64,000 bases of DNA from Argyresthia goedartella (Eukaryota > Arthropoda > Insecta > Lepidoptera > Argyresthiidae): NCBI GenBank assembly GCA_949825045.1, contig OX463836.1, forward strand, positions 16,220,329-16,284,328. The letters run 5' to 3'. This document shows positions 44,079 through 55,022 of the stretch, piece by piece. The position numbers were made by a program, and so were the translations under genes. Numbering within the stretch: the first letter of the stretch is position 1; each line of letters opens with the position of its first letter. The notes beneath the pieces were generated by a model. The model saw only the letters and a list, made by a program, of their open reading frames with translations, was not told the DNA's origin and did not search any database.

Positions 44079-44574
44079 TTACAATTTGCTTTTTTTCACA
44101 TCACACACACACACATACACACACTATCATACAATTACACACCCTGCATTTAACTTTCATTAGTTTTGTGCAGACACAACTCAACACCTCAACCACTCAC
44201 CCTGCTTTTCATCTACTTTAAGTTTATAATCTTACATCCTATCATCTCGAAAGAGCAGGCACATTTTTTTTTTCTTATTATTTTTTAATTCTAATTCTAT
44301 ATCCATAATTTTTGTTTTTGCCCCAGTACCTAGACAAAACCTAATCTACTTGAGAAGTAAGTTGCTCATCCCTTACATGTAATTTATCGAGCACCATTTG
44401 ACTACCGAGATACAGTGTTTTTCACTAGTTCGGTTGTCACAGATCCCTCCTATTTTACGATATAAATGTTCCTAATTAAGTATATCCTTAGTTTTGTAAG
44501 TAAAATCTTGTAAACCATAATAATATCAATAAAGATTTCATTTCATTTCATTTCATATCATTTCATTTCATTTC
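41714..44574 (+). mobile_element. LINE C, 5' truncated, inserted in BEL copy B
   Basis: The BEL integrase codons are split at GGTCGAAC...; the LINE enters at 41714 and ends with a (TTTCA)n tail at 44538-44574. A short AAC/CAAC duplication may flank it. 44079-44530 is its 3' UTR. It is younger than BEL copy B. Confidence 0.85.
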
Positions 44575-47356
44575 AACTTCCCTTTCCTAGGGAGTAACAA
44601 CGGGTGGCGAGCCGCATAAGGCAGGTTGGCATTCCGCAGCCGACCTCCTACCCTAAGCAATCCTTGAGGGTCAATAAACGGGTTGAGCCGAGCCACAGCT
44701 CCCTTCAGTTGGACGCATCCGCGTCTCAGAGTGTCCAATTCGGACTTAAAGTGCACCGTCTGCACGTTCCGTACCAATGCGAACAACGCATGGTTCCGTT
44801 CCCGTGGTGTCAGGACCTGTGTCCGCACTCGTTGTGCCTCAGAATTCCGACAATTCCGCGCAAATCGGCAGATCCAGGCGGTCACATTGACCAGCTTGTC
44901 GAGCGAGCTGTAACGTTCCAGCAGGCTGAACTCCTCTTCCGGCTCTGGTTGCGTCGTGCAGACACCGACTGTCAAGGCGCCGTTCGCCGTGGTAACGCGT
45001 GGACTCATTGGCCAATCCGATTCGGCTTGAGTCAACCATTTTGGACCCCACCACAAGGGATGTCCAACCAACTCCGGAGCGTGACACCCACGAGACGCAC
45101 AGTCTGCTGGGTTCATCTCCCCTGGAACATGTCTCCAGATTAAGGGAACCTCCGAATTCAAAATCTGCGAAACCCGATTCGCCACAAAAATCTCCAGCTT
45201 GTGAACTGAAGCCTTCAGCCAGCATAACACGATCTGGCTGTCAGTCCAAGCGTAGACCGTATCTTCCAACGCTATTGACCCACGAAGAACCGTCATCGTG
45301 TGGTTGAGCAGACGAGTCAGGAGAGCCGCTCCCGAAAGCTCTAACTTGGGAATGGTCAGGCGAGTGCGCAACGGCGCAACCTTGCTCTTGGCCATGACCA
45401 ACCGCACATCAACCTCCCCCGAGGAGTCGACCGTACGCAGATATACCGCAGCTCCGTAGCCCTTCTCCGAGGCATCGCAAAACCCATTCAGGGTGGCGGT
45501 GTATCGTTTGGTGGGGAACAACCTCCGTGGCAGTGAAATCCGATTGATGCCAGGGAGGGTCGAAAAGAACGAGTCCCACTCTGAGCTCAATAACCCGCCG
45601 ATCGGGTCGTCCCATTTCAGCTCAGCAGACCACAATTGCTGCATAAAACACTTGAGCTGAAATGTTACCGGGGTGATCCACCCGTTTGGATCAAATGTCC
45701 TAGCCACCGTTGAAAGGACGTTCCGTTTCGTCCAGACCTTCGGGGAGTCCAACTCGACCCGATACGAAAACATGTCTGACACCGGCTGGTACTGGACGCC
45801 TAATACCGACAACATATTTGGATTTTCCAAATTTTCAAAAATGTGGGGATCCTGCTGGTAGTCATCCGGAAGACCAGTCAGTAACTCTGGAGAGTTCGAC
45901 ATCCATTTCCGGAGCTCGTAACCTCCACCCCGTAAGAGCTCAACTAGCTCGTCCCGTTGAGCGAGCGCCTCCTCTACGGAATCTGCACCGGTACAGATAT
46001 CGTCCACGTAGAGATCCTGCTCCAGGATCGCTGCTCCTCTAGGGAAATTTAACCGTTCTCGATCCGCTAACTCCCGCAGAGTGCGAATCGCCAAATAAGG
46101 ACTAGACCGTAGCCCGTATGTGTTGGTGTTCAGCTCGTACACCCTGATGGGCTGATCTGGGCTCTCTCGCCACAGTATCAGCTGATACCGTCTATCGTCA
46201 GGGTGAATGACCGTCTGTCTAAACATCATCCGGATGTCAGCTACAAACACAACATTGTGTCGACGGAACCGTGTGATAACGTGTGACAACGTGTGAACAT
46301 CCGCGATGTCATGGTTCAACTTCGGCCCTGAATGCAAACACTGGTTCAGGTTCATGCCGTTAGATGTTGATGCCGATCCATCGAACACAACCCGTATTTT
46401 GCCCTCAGGGGTCCTCAAGACCGCGTGATGGGGCAGGAAGCAGTGGTCTTCACGCTTCCAGTCGATACCCGAAACCGACATGTGGCCGAGCGACTCGTAT
46501 TCCCGCATGAAATCGACGTACTTCTGCCGGAAAATCCCGTCACGCTTCATGCGTCGTTCCATCGACAGAAGCCGCGTCTCGGCTGCATGGTGTGAACTGC
46601 CCAGCGGTGGGCGATCACTCCGGAATGGAAGATGTGTGAGAAATCGACCTGACCGAAGGCGACCAGTATTGTTCCGATAAAACTGTTCACACTCTTTTTC
46701 AACCGGGTCCAACCGGCGGACTGTAGGTGGTTCCTCCACCTCCCAAAACTTCTGTATCACCTCCGAGAGTACAGAACCGAATAAGGGACTACAAGTCGCT
46801 AGGCGTGGGGCAGCCGGCATGACCGGACCCATTACCGCATGGCCCAGTCTGGTGTTGACCGAAACCAGACCAGTCGCCTGCAACACGTGGACACCTGGCA
46901 CTAACAGGTATCCCAAGGCATCGACACCCAATAAAATGTCTACTGGGCCCGGAATATCGAACTCCGGGTCAGCCAGTGACACCCCAGCGACCAACTGTCG
47001 CACCGAGGGCGACAACCGTACGTGAGGGTGTGAGCCCATCACATTAGGCATGACTAATGCCGTGACCGTCAGATTCACCGATGAATCCACCCGTGACGAG
47101 AGAGTAATCCGACATACTCCCTTAACGGAACCGACTTCCGTGTTCCCAATTCCCCGAATGGAATGTGGATACTCCCTTACCGAAATGCCCAACCGTCTTA
47201 CAAGGTTGCACGAGACTAAGCACCCCTGGGCCCCCGAGTCCAATAGTGCTCGTGCCACACAAGATTTGCCGTCCGAACTCCACGCTATCACCGAGGCGGT
47301 GGGGAGCATGACCGTCTGTGGAGTGGCGGCACCCTGTAAGTGGGCGGCGTGTCCCT
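44575..47356 (-). pseudogene. BEL/Pao pol: protease, RT, RNase H, integrase start (copy B)
   Basis: One frame of over 900 codons is open from about 47309 to the LINE C junction. Order: protease ALLDSGAQGCLVS, linker, RT with RVVFDGSAS, FVADIRMMFRQ (motif A) and EQDLYVDDICTG (YVDD), and RNase H with FCDASEKGYGAAVY, LTIPKLELSG, AWTDSQIVLCWL and NPADCASRG. It ends at the integrase entry RVGGRLRNANLPY. It is split only by the LINE, and keeps the RT that copy A has lost. Confidence 0.95.
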
Positions 47357-47838
47357 AGCCGGAACCTCCGCGGGATCCGAACCCGCTGGGACCCCCGTCG
47401 GCCTGGTAACTCGGCTGCTGATATGCCACCGGTGGCATATCAGACCGTATGTACATCAGGGGGTCCCAACCCGCATAATAGGCTCGCTGTCCCGGTACCC
47501 GACCATACCGCACTGTGAACGGTGTGCCCGGTGGCCACCGTGGATGGAGGGGGGAGAGCGGATCCAACCTGGGGCGCTCTAGGAATGGGGGCGACATCCG
47601 ACTGTTCGCCTCCCTGTTCGCCTCCCAGAGCGACGGGCAGGGTGGCGCAGAAGGTTCAGTTCGGCTCACGTCGCCAGCGAGTATGTACACATACGCTAAC
47701 CGTTCAACTAAAATAAAATCATTCAACATCTACGAAATCGCTTATCGTGACAACGTCATATCTAAATACATATTTTTCCAATAAATAATTATTAAAAATT
47801 ACCATTAATTTGTTATAAAATAACATTTATAACTAAAA

Positions 47839-48819
47839 ATGTCGTCGTGTGTGAAGTGCAAAGAAACAGTTACCGACTATGTGTTGTGCGGTCAATGTGG
47901 AGGTCATCTCCATTACGGGTGTGCTGGGATCGCTGAAAACAGCTACCGTAAAATGGGAACTGAGAAGAAAGCAGCCTGGAAGTGTATCACGTGCAGGAAT
48001 TCTACTTCCGTGGAGAACTCTGCTTTAGTCGACCTAGTGAAAGAAATTAGAAGCTTCCGGGAAGACTTCAACTGCATGAAAACAGACTTCGACACAGTTA
48101 AATCGGATATTCACACAGTAAAATCTGATATTCATATTGCAACCAAGGGTATTCAGGATCTCACCCAAAAATGGAACGAGCTGGACACTCGTTTCAATGA
48201 AATGGAGGGTAGATTAACGCTGTTCGAAGAAAAAATAACTGGCCTTTCCACGGTTCGTAAAGAACTAACACAAGCCAAGGAGACGATTCTGGAGCTGAAA
48301 CACACAAATAACCTCCAAGACCAATTCTCTCGTCAAAATAACTTGGAAATCTTGGGTGTCCCGACTCGTAGTGGAGAGAATCTCAATATTATTCTGAGTG
48401 ACATTTGCAGGGTAGTTGGATTTACAATACAAGATACTGATGTGGACACAATTCATCGTGTCCGTCAGTTCAGCTCCTCTGGCTCCAATGGCGATGCGGA
48501 TAAACAACCGACGCGTCACCCATCTATTATTGTGAGATTCACACAGCGATGTCGCAAGGATCAGCTGTTAGCGGCCGCTCGAGCCCGGCGTGGTCTTACT
48601 ACCGCGGGCATAGGTATAAGTGGTCCCTCTTCTGACCTCTACTTAAACGACCATTTAACACCCACAAATAAGTTATTGTTGAGACGTGCCCGGGAACTGA
48701 AGTCAGAACATAACTACGCTTATCTTTGGGTCAGGGACAGCAAAATTCTTATGCGGAAAAACGAAAGATCAAGCATCATTCGCATCACCAACGAATCGGA
48801 TCTCAAAAAGATAAAGTGA
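47839..48819 (+). CDS. LINE D ORF1: PHD finger, coiled coil, FP25-like domain
   Basis: ATG at 47839, 326 codons. Residues 1-55 form a PHD-type zinc finger (CVKCKETVTDYVLCGQCG, HYGCAG, WKCITC). Residues about 60-150 are a coiled coil with repeats like DTVKSDIHTVKSDIH. Residues about 155-326 resemble the baculovirus FP25 domain seen in many insect LINE ORF1s (SRQNNLEILGVP, IHRVRQF, IIVRFTQRCRKDQLL, LYLNDHLTPTNKLLLRRAR, YLWVRDSKILMRK). It should bind element RNA; the PHD finger may read histone tails. No stops or shifts. Confidence 0.9.
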   Translation: MSSCVKCKETVTDYVLCGQCGGHLHYGCAGIAENSYRKMGTEKKAAWKCITCRNSTSVENSALVDLVKEIRSFREDFNCMKTDFDTVKSDIHTVKSDIHIATKGIQDLTQKWNELDTRFNEMEGRLTLFEEKITGLSTVRKELTQAKETILELKHTNNLQDQFSRQNNLEILGVPTRSGENLNIILSDICRVVGFTIQDTDVDTIHRVRQFSSSGSNGDADKQPTRHPSIIVRFTQRCRKDQLLAAARARRGLTTAGIGISGPSSDLYLNDHLTPTNKLLLRRARELKSEHNYAYLWVRDSKILMRKNERSSIIRITNESDLKKIK

Positions 48820-49327
48820 CTTCTGTTTTTACTATCAAATATGATAATGATTAATACATACTGTATATCACTAAACTTTACACTAAATTTCAAGGATGGA
48901 TACTACCGAATAACCTTTTTTACCTTTACTTACTGCTATTGTAAACCACAATTCATTATTCTCAATCGTAACATGCAATCATCACTTGCCCATTGTTATT
49001 ATCATTTATATCAAGCTGTAATAATTTCAACAATACTCATAACAACTGCCTGTAATCTTGTAAGCCCTTTTGCGTATACAACAGAAACCTGGCCCTTACT
49101 TTATTCGTATACCTATACTGTACATTTTTATCTGCGATTGTTATTAAAAGGAAAGCACAAACGTTTGAAACTGTTTCATAACCACATCTACTACTCGCTA
49201 TATGGTACTCATGCATTATTAGTATTACACTCGCTGAGAATTTATTTAATAGCGAACCAGCCCGTTCGTGCCTGCATTCTGATAAAAAAGACAGCGGCGT
49301 ACCAGTATTTAGACACATCCTGTGGTA

Positions 49328-52225
49328 ATGGCTGTTAAAACATTAAACATTTATTATCAAAATGTCCGGGGTTTGCGCACAAAATCACATAATTTTTTCT
49401 CAAGCGTCTCGCATCAGGACTTGGATATAATATGCATAACGGAGAGTTGGTTGACATTGAGTTTTTGTGACCGGGAATATTTTGACTGTAGGTATGAAGT
49501 GTTCCGATGTGACAGATCGGAAGAAGCAAGCGGCGCCGAGCGGGGTGGCGGGGCTATCGTGGCAGTACGAAGCGAATTCCAGCCGCTTAGACGAGATTGG
49601 CCGTGCCCTTCACCGGCCTCTTCGGAATGCGTATGGGTATCATTACCGCTGACAAATCATAATCGCAATACGGGCATGCAATATCTAAATATAGGATGCG
49701 TCTACATTCCGCATGGACCTCAATACCTTGATACTTTGATACAATTCTTTGACTTGGCCGGTATTCTTATATCAGAGAGGCCGAATGATAAATTTATTAT
49801 AACCGGCGATTTTAATATTTCAGACGCTCATTGGACAGTTTCTGCCATTGGTAACGATTTAATTTTAGCACCTAGTGGTACCCGCGCTATCCAATCTTTA
49901 TATGATTTTATGTCCTACACAAATTTTAAACAATTTAATAGTATTCATAATGTAAATAATAAAATTCTCGATCTTATCCTGACTGACGTCGATTGTTGCA
50001 CTGTAAGTAGTAATGATTTAATCTTAACAGGTGAAGACTTACACCATAAAGCGTTACTCGTGGAGATTTCAATATCATACGCGCCTCCCATCAAGGGTAT
50101 GCCAGAAAAAGTTTTTAAATTTGACTCAGCAGATTACAATCTACTGAATAGCGAGCTATCAGGTATCGATTGGGTTAGTTTATTTTACAATTTGGGAACT
50201 GAGGATATCGTTCACAAGTTTTACGATATTTTAAATAATTTAATAATTAAATACATACCTCAACGTACCTTAAGTACATCTACATCGCATCCAGTCTGGT
50301 ACAGTAGACCACTGAGAAAATTGCTAAATGAAAAAGCTAAATATCACAGACTCTGGAAGCGCTATGGTAACCCCTTAGATTACCAAAGTTATAAATTATT
50401 AAGAAAAAGATTCGCTAAATTAGAGACAGCCTGTTATAATGATTATATAAAGTATTCAGAAGAAAAAATAAAAACCCATCCTAAATTTTTCTGGACATAT
50501 CTTAAATCGATCCGTTCAAACAAGGTACTTCCAAAGTTGATGTCTTATAAAGGTATTTCCACAACTGACACTAAGCAAATCTGTAATCTTTTTAATGATA
50601 ACTTCCACTCTGTTTTTGAAAAACCCATTTCTGACCCTATTGATATAGATACTCTGTGCCCTCCTGTGGATGCGGTTCTAGATGTCAGTTCTATAGAAAT
50701 TACACAAGATATAGTTCTCAAATACTTAAAGACAATAAATACAAATAAGGGTTCCGGTCCTGACGGTATACACCCCCTTCTTATAAAACGGTGTGCTGAT
50801 ACATTAGCGTTGCCTATTACATTAATTTTTATGAGCTCTCTTGGATCTGGGTGTGTTCCTGAAATGTGGAAACGAGCTTGGATCACACCTATTGCCAAGG
50901 GTACTGTCAGTGATGATGTGGAGAAATATCGGCCAATCTCCAAGTTGTGTCAATTTAGCAAAATTTTTGAAAAAATAGTTACAACTCAATTATCCGCAGC
51001 TGTAGTTCGCCATATTTCTCCAAATCAACACGGCTTCTTTAGGGGTAGGAGTGTTGAAACCAATTTACTCAGTCTTACGGAATATGCTCTGAATGCCATG
51101 AACGAGAACTGTCAGGTCGACGTGATATACACAGATTTTGCCAAGGCATTCGACAAAATCTGTCATAAAACACTATTGTTGAAGCTCTGGAGTCTGGGTA
51201 TCCACGGCGACTTATTTAGGTGGATAAAGTCGTATGTGGAAGACAGATGTCAAGCGGTTGTTTTGGGTGGTCTTTGCTCCTCATACAAATACATCAGCTC
51301 GGGAGTGCCGCAGGGCTCTCATTTGGGACCATTGCTATTTGTTTTATATGTTAATGATTTACCAAAATCCATCAAAAGTTCCTTTTCACTTCTATACGCT
51401 GATGATACAAAAAATTTTCGAATCATACGTGACGAAAACGACTGTAAAGCTCTTCAAAGCGATTTGTTGCATTTTGAACTATTCTGCAGCACAAATAAGT
51501 TATTTTTAAACTGTGATAAATGTCATGTCATATCTTTTACCAGGAAGAAAAATACAATAAAATTTGAATATACATTATGTAATGGGGCTTTGAGGCGTGT
51601 TACAGAGACACGTGACCTGGGTGTTCAGCTGGACAGCCAACTCACATTTGTACCACACATAGACTCTGTCTTAAAAAGAGCTTATAAACAGTTAGGTTTC
51701 ATTTTACGCGTTGGCAAACCTTTCAAAAAAGCACTGACCTATAAGCTGTTATATAACAGTTACGTTAGGAGTCATCTTGAATTTGCTGGTACAGTTTGGC
51801 ACCCCTTTTTTAAAAATCATATCGAGCGGATAGAAACTTTACAGAGTAAATTCATGAAATCTTTGGAATACAGGACAGGTAATTCTTATATAGATTATCC
51901 GACCTCTTTACAGCGTCACAAAATGATGAAGTTATGCAACAGACGTGACTGTATAGACATCATATTCTTACACAAACTGCTTAATAATATTATTGATGCC
52001 CCAGAATTACTACGCTGTATTCTTCTTCGTGTACCTCGTAGGCAGGAACGCGGCTGTCGTAATAAAAACCTTTTTTCGATTGCATTTAGTAGAAGTTGTT
52101 ATGTCTCGAATAGTTTTATTAGACGTAGTTGTAATACCTATAACAATGGGTTTGTTGAAATTGATTTGTTTTGTAGCTCCTTGTATTGTATAAAAAAAGA
52201 ATTAAGAATTCACTTTGGATTGTAA
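49328..52225 (+). CDS. LINE D ORF2: endonuclease and reverse transcriptase (intact)
   Basis: ATG at 49328 (a GTG two codons upstream is also in frame), 965 codons. The endonuclease at residues 1-230 shows LNIYYQNVRGLRTK, IICITESWL, GGGAIVAV, FIITGDFNISDAHW and an LHHKALL strand where SDH is usual. The RT at about 470-760 shows NKGSGPDGIHP, YTDFAKAFDKI, SGVPQGSHLGPLLFVLY and FSLLYADDTKNF. A Cys-poor C-terminal domain ends RIHFGL. It nicks DNA and copies the LINE RNA in place. It looks functional apart from the SDH variation. 48820-49327 is the inter-ORF spacer. Confidence 0.9.
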   Translation: MAVKTLNIYYQNVRGLRTKSHNFFSSVSHQDLDIICITESWLTLSFCDREYFDCRYEVFRCDRSEEASGAERGGGAIVAVRSEFQPLRRDWPCPSPASSECVWVSLPLTNHNRNTGMQYLNIGCVYIPHGPQYLDTLIQFFDLAGILISERPNDKFIITGDFNISDAHWTVSAIGNDLILAPSGTRAIQSLYDFMSYTNFKQFNSIHNVNNKILDLILTDVDCCTVSSNDLILTGEDLHHKALLVEISISYAPPIKGMPEKVFKFDSADYNLLNSELSGIDWVSLFYNLGTEDIVHKFYDILNNLIIKYIPQRTLSTSTSHPVWYSRPLRKLLNEKAKYHRLWKRYGNPLDYQSYKLLRKRFAKLETACYNDYIKYSEEKIKTHPKFFWTYLKSIRSNKVLPKLMSYKGISTTDTKQICNLFNDNFHSVFEKPISDPIDIDTLCPPVDAVLDVSSIEITQDIVLKYLKTINTNKGSGPDGIHPLLIKRCADTLALPITLIFMSSLGSGCVPEMWKRAWITPIAKGTVSDDVEKYRPISKLCQFSKIFEKIVTTQLSAAVVRHISPNQHGFFRGRSVETNLLSLTEYALNAMNENCQVDVIYTDFAKAFDKICHKTLLLKLWSLGIHGDLFRWIKSYVEDRCQAVVLGGLCSSYKYISSGVPQGSHLGPLLFVLYVNDLPKSIKSSFSLLYADDTKNFRIIRDENDCKALQSDLLHFELFCSTNKLFLNCDKCHVISFTRKKNTIKFEYTLCNGALRRVTETRDLGVQLDSQLTFVPHIDSVLKRAYKQLGFILRVGKPFKKALTYKLLYNSYVRSHLEFAGTVWHPFFKNHIERIETLQSKFMKSLEYRTGNSYIDYPTSLQRHKMMKLCNRRDCIDIIFLHKLLNNIIDAPELLRCILLRVPRRQERGCRNKNLFSIAFSRSCYVSNSFIRRSCNTYNNGFVEIDLFCSSLYCIKKELRIHFGL

Positions 52226-52403
52226 ATGTATAGTGTTTATTTTTATTTTTGTTCTATGATTGTAGTGTATAATATGTATTTTAGATTGCTTAGTTAATTA
52301 AGGGAACTATAGGTCTACATTTAAGAAATTCTTGTAATCTAATTTGTTTAAGACTGTTTGTTCCTAAATAAATATAAAAATAAATATAAATAAATAAGAA
52401 GGT

Positions 52404-53357
52404 GGTGGGCTCCCAGCCTTCGCGCCACTCATAGATGCCATCTGACACCCGCCCGTAACACGCGGTGAGCCAGCGGCCCGAAGTCCTCGCTGACCCTGGA
52501 CAGCGGTGACCGAACCCCGGCTATTCCGCCTGTTACCCCCCGCGCTGCCCCCTTCCTCTCGGGGGGGGTCCCGTCCGCGGGTACCCCAGTCACCCCGTTG
52601 ACTGGGGTACCCGGGTGCGGCCCCAAACAACCGAAACACAATCGGTGGCGGAAGACCACCTTCCTGCGGGCAGCCACACCGAGCGCCTTAAAATTGGCGC
52701 AACTGGTCACTTCATGACCGGCACTGTCGCAGTGCACACAGCCGTCACCCAACGGCGCGGCACTCAAAACGCCAAACTGTTTTGACCGCCCACCCCCCCG
52801 TGGGTAATCTCATAATTGCCCGCCGTGACCGTTAGGTGACCGAACAACTCCTTCGGTTCACCCCGCAGTGCCATCAATAGTTGGGCCAACTTGTAGGCGT
52901 TGTCCAGGTCGTCCCGACCGTGGACCAGACTATCGAATAAATTGATGAATGCCGGCCACTCATCAATTGCCCCACCGAAGGCCGGAATCTCCAGGTGTGG
53001 CAGCCGTCCAACAACACCCTTAGGGGGCGGGTCTCCGCTACGCTCCCCGCGGTCATCCCGACGCGACCGCTTAATTTTTTCGGCGCGACGCTCGATGTCG
53101 CCCAAGCACTCCATCGCTTGGTCAGCATCCGCGCAGAGCTGCTTCACTGCAGCCACCGAGGCCTCATCCGTAAGCCCGAGGGCTTCATCCTCCGCAGCCA
53201 GCCGACACACCTTCCCGACACGTGTCATTGCGTCCTCCACACGCTTGAGCAGGACATCGTCCATGTCAGGTCGCTCCACATACTTGTGAGTATGGGCGAG
53301 CCATCTCATCTCCTCACGGACACCATACCGCAGTACCGTCAAGGGCGAAGGTGCCAT
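52404..53357 (-). pseudogene. BEL/Pao gag (copy B), internally deleted
   Basis: ATG at 53357 (MAPSPLTVLRYGVREEM) starts the complete N-terminus, through DUF1759-like LPHLEIPAFGGAIDEWPAF to LTVTAGNYEI. There a deletion joins it to a Gly-rich stretch, skipping the capsid part that copy A keeps. A second frame holds the first knuckle (CVHCDSAGHEVTSC) and CFGCLGPHPG, where another deletion removes the next knuckles. Gag cannot form a normal particle. Confidence 0.85.
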
Positions 53358-54032
53358 GGTTACCGATTCAATTGTTTCTGGTCCTATGCTTCACTACCGA
53401 ACTAAGCACAGCCAGAGACCAGCACTTTCCCGTCAGCGCTGGGCACAGAAATTAAAACTAAGTTGTAAAAATCAAGGCAACCACTAAAACAATTAAATCC
53501 TAAACAATATTTAATATGGTCGCCCTGTGGACATACACCTTATAAATATATACTCTAAATCAATTAGAGAATGCCACCATATGGTACAATACAAATAACA
53601 CACAAAAAGGTATTATAAAAAAAAACTATTTTTCTAGAAGTGGCCCCTCCGATATGACCCACACTTCTTTTGAGGTCAGCAAAATCAGCTTAATACCCCC
53701 TAAATAGCCCGACCCTGCTGTGTAAACCGAAATAACACTGCAGTACTATAGAACCCGACGTTCTACCGCAAGTAATACAATCTAGTTACTTCGCAGAATG
53801 ACTGTTCAATCTTTTATGCGCACAAACAGTAGTTTCCGACTACAAATTTTTAATAATTGTTAACTAAATTGACACTTATACTTTCATTAACCGAAAATGA
53901 ACTTTAATTGTGGTGTACCGACCACAGACTCACTCACAAACAGATTGCCGGCCAATCTGAGATATTCTTTTCTCCCAACTACAATGTGGCAAAAGGCAAC
54001 CCTACAACCGTGAATCGATGATTTCCCACTAG
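53358..54032 (-). other. 5' untranslated leader of BEL copy B
   Basis: About 675 bp between the primer site and the gag start, AT-rich with no supportable gene. It would hold packaging signals; none can be recognised. Confidence 0.6.
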
Positions 54033-54052
54033 GAAACCACGCTCTGCTACCA
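54033..54052 (-). promoter_or_regulatory. Primer-binding site for initiator Met tRNA
   Basis: Three bases inside the 5' LTR, the minus strand reads TGGTAGCAGAGCGTGGTTTC. This is complementary to the 3' end of eukaryotic initiator methionine tRNA (acceptor end CTCTGCTACCA plus T-arm) at nearly every base, so the element primes minus-strand synthesis with that tRNA. Confidence 0.8.
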
Positions 54053-54055
54053 AAA

Positions 54056-54616
54056 TGATTAATTCCACGCCTCAACCGACAGGGCGTGGAATCTGAGCGG
54101 GGTGGGTTGATGCCAGCACGGGAGAAAAGATCTTGAATTGTTACTGACCTTTGTCGTCGCAGACCGGAGATCGAAAGCTCGATTCGAGACAGGAATGCGG
54201 GATAGGAGCACAGTTTGGGATAGGAGAGGAACCGAACATTGCCGTCGCTGCCCGACGCTGTCGCCGGCGTGCTGCCTGCCGACACGTGGAGTCGCCGCTA
54301 CCGATACGACGATGTCCAATCAACACGGATCACGTAACCGCTGACGCGAATCTACTTATTTCCCGACGATGTGGTAGATTTACACTCCGACCAGGCTCGA
54401 CACCTGTATTAGACGATTGTTACACCGAATTACAATCACTGGCCCGACGCCTGAGCAGACATGTTTGTTCTCCCGACGAGAAAAGATAACCTCCAATTTT
54501 TCATCTCGTTGGTACGAGTGACAGCTGCGGTCCGTTTCCGCTTAGTGATGTCCCGATTACTCGCGGTCGATCCGCGCAACAAAAACCGGTGCGTTCCGAA
54601 GCATAAATATTAAACA
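54056..54616 (-). repeat. 5' LTR of BEL copy B
   Basis: 561 bp, TG...CA, nearly identical to 39994-40553, with the AAAAG target duplication outside at 54617-54621. It also carries the ATTCCACGCC hairpin. Confidence 0.95.
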
Positions 54617-54639
54617 AAAAGTTCAAAGTTCAAAAGTTC

Positions 54640-55022
54640 AAGTGCTAATAATCTTTTACTGAACAATAACAAAACTAAATGTATTCGGTTTATACTCCCC
54701 AATGTTAAACAAGTCTCGGCTAATGTTAATGTTAAAGGTGAAAATTTAGAAATTGTAGATAGCACGGTATACCTAGGAATCACCTTAGATAATAAGCTTC
54801 AGTGGGGCCCACACATAGATAAGCTATCAAAAAAACTCAGTTCCGCAGTTTATGCAGTTAAAAAAATCCGTCTTTTTACGGACGTGGAAACAGCTAGACT
54901 AGTTTACTTCAGCTAGTTCCATAGCATTATGTCTTACGGCATACTGCTGTGGGGGAACGCTGCAGACATTAAAATAATATTTGTGCTGCAAAAGAGGGCT
55001 GTTCGTGCAATCTACAATACAA
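54640..55022 (+). pseudogene. LINE E reverse transcriptase scrap
   Basis: Reads SANNLLLNNNKTKCIRF, STVYLGITLDNKLQWGPH, a stop in FS*FHSIMSYG, and ILLWGNAADIKIIF. It is clearly related to LINE A (13640-16213) over its last third but a different copy. It joins polymerase B sequence at about 55022 without a visible tail. Confidence 0.75.

Larger units (their letters stand above)
47656..52396 (+). mobile_element. LINE D, full length with both ORFs open
   Basis: 4741 bp between AGAAGGT at 47649-47655 and again at 52397-52403 (7-bp target duplication; the BEL sequence is continuous without it, as copy A shows). It begins TCAGTTCGGCTCACGTC and ends in an AAATAAATAT-type tail. It carries a complete ORF1 and ORF2 and is probably the youngest insertion here. 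Confidence 0.95.
39994..54616 (-). mobile_element. BEL/Pao retrotransposon copy B, full length with two nested LINEs
   Basis: Two LTRs (39994-40553 and 54056-54616) bound a minus-strand gag-pol unit. AAAAG lies directly outside both (39989-39993 and 54617-54621), the 5-bp duplication expected of BEL integrase. LINE C (41714-44574) and LINE D (47656-52396) interrupt pol and gag. Without them the element would be about 7 kb. Gag carries deletions and the integrase a stop, so it is defective. Confidence 0.95.

Noticed and set aside
48841..49338. Hydrophobic frame between LINE D ORF1 and ORF2
   Set aside because: AT-rich inter-ORF spacer; no family resemblance and no coding bias visible.
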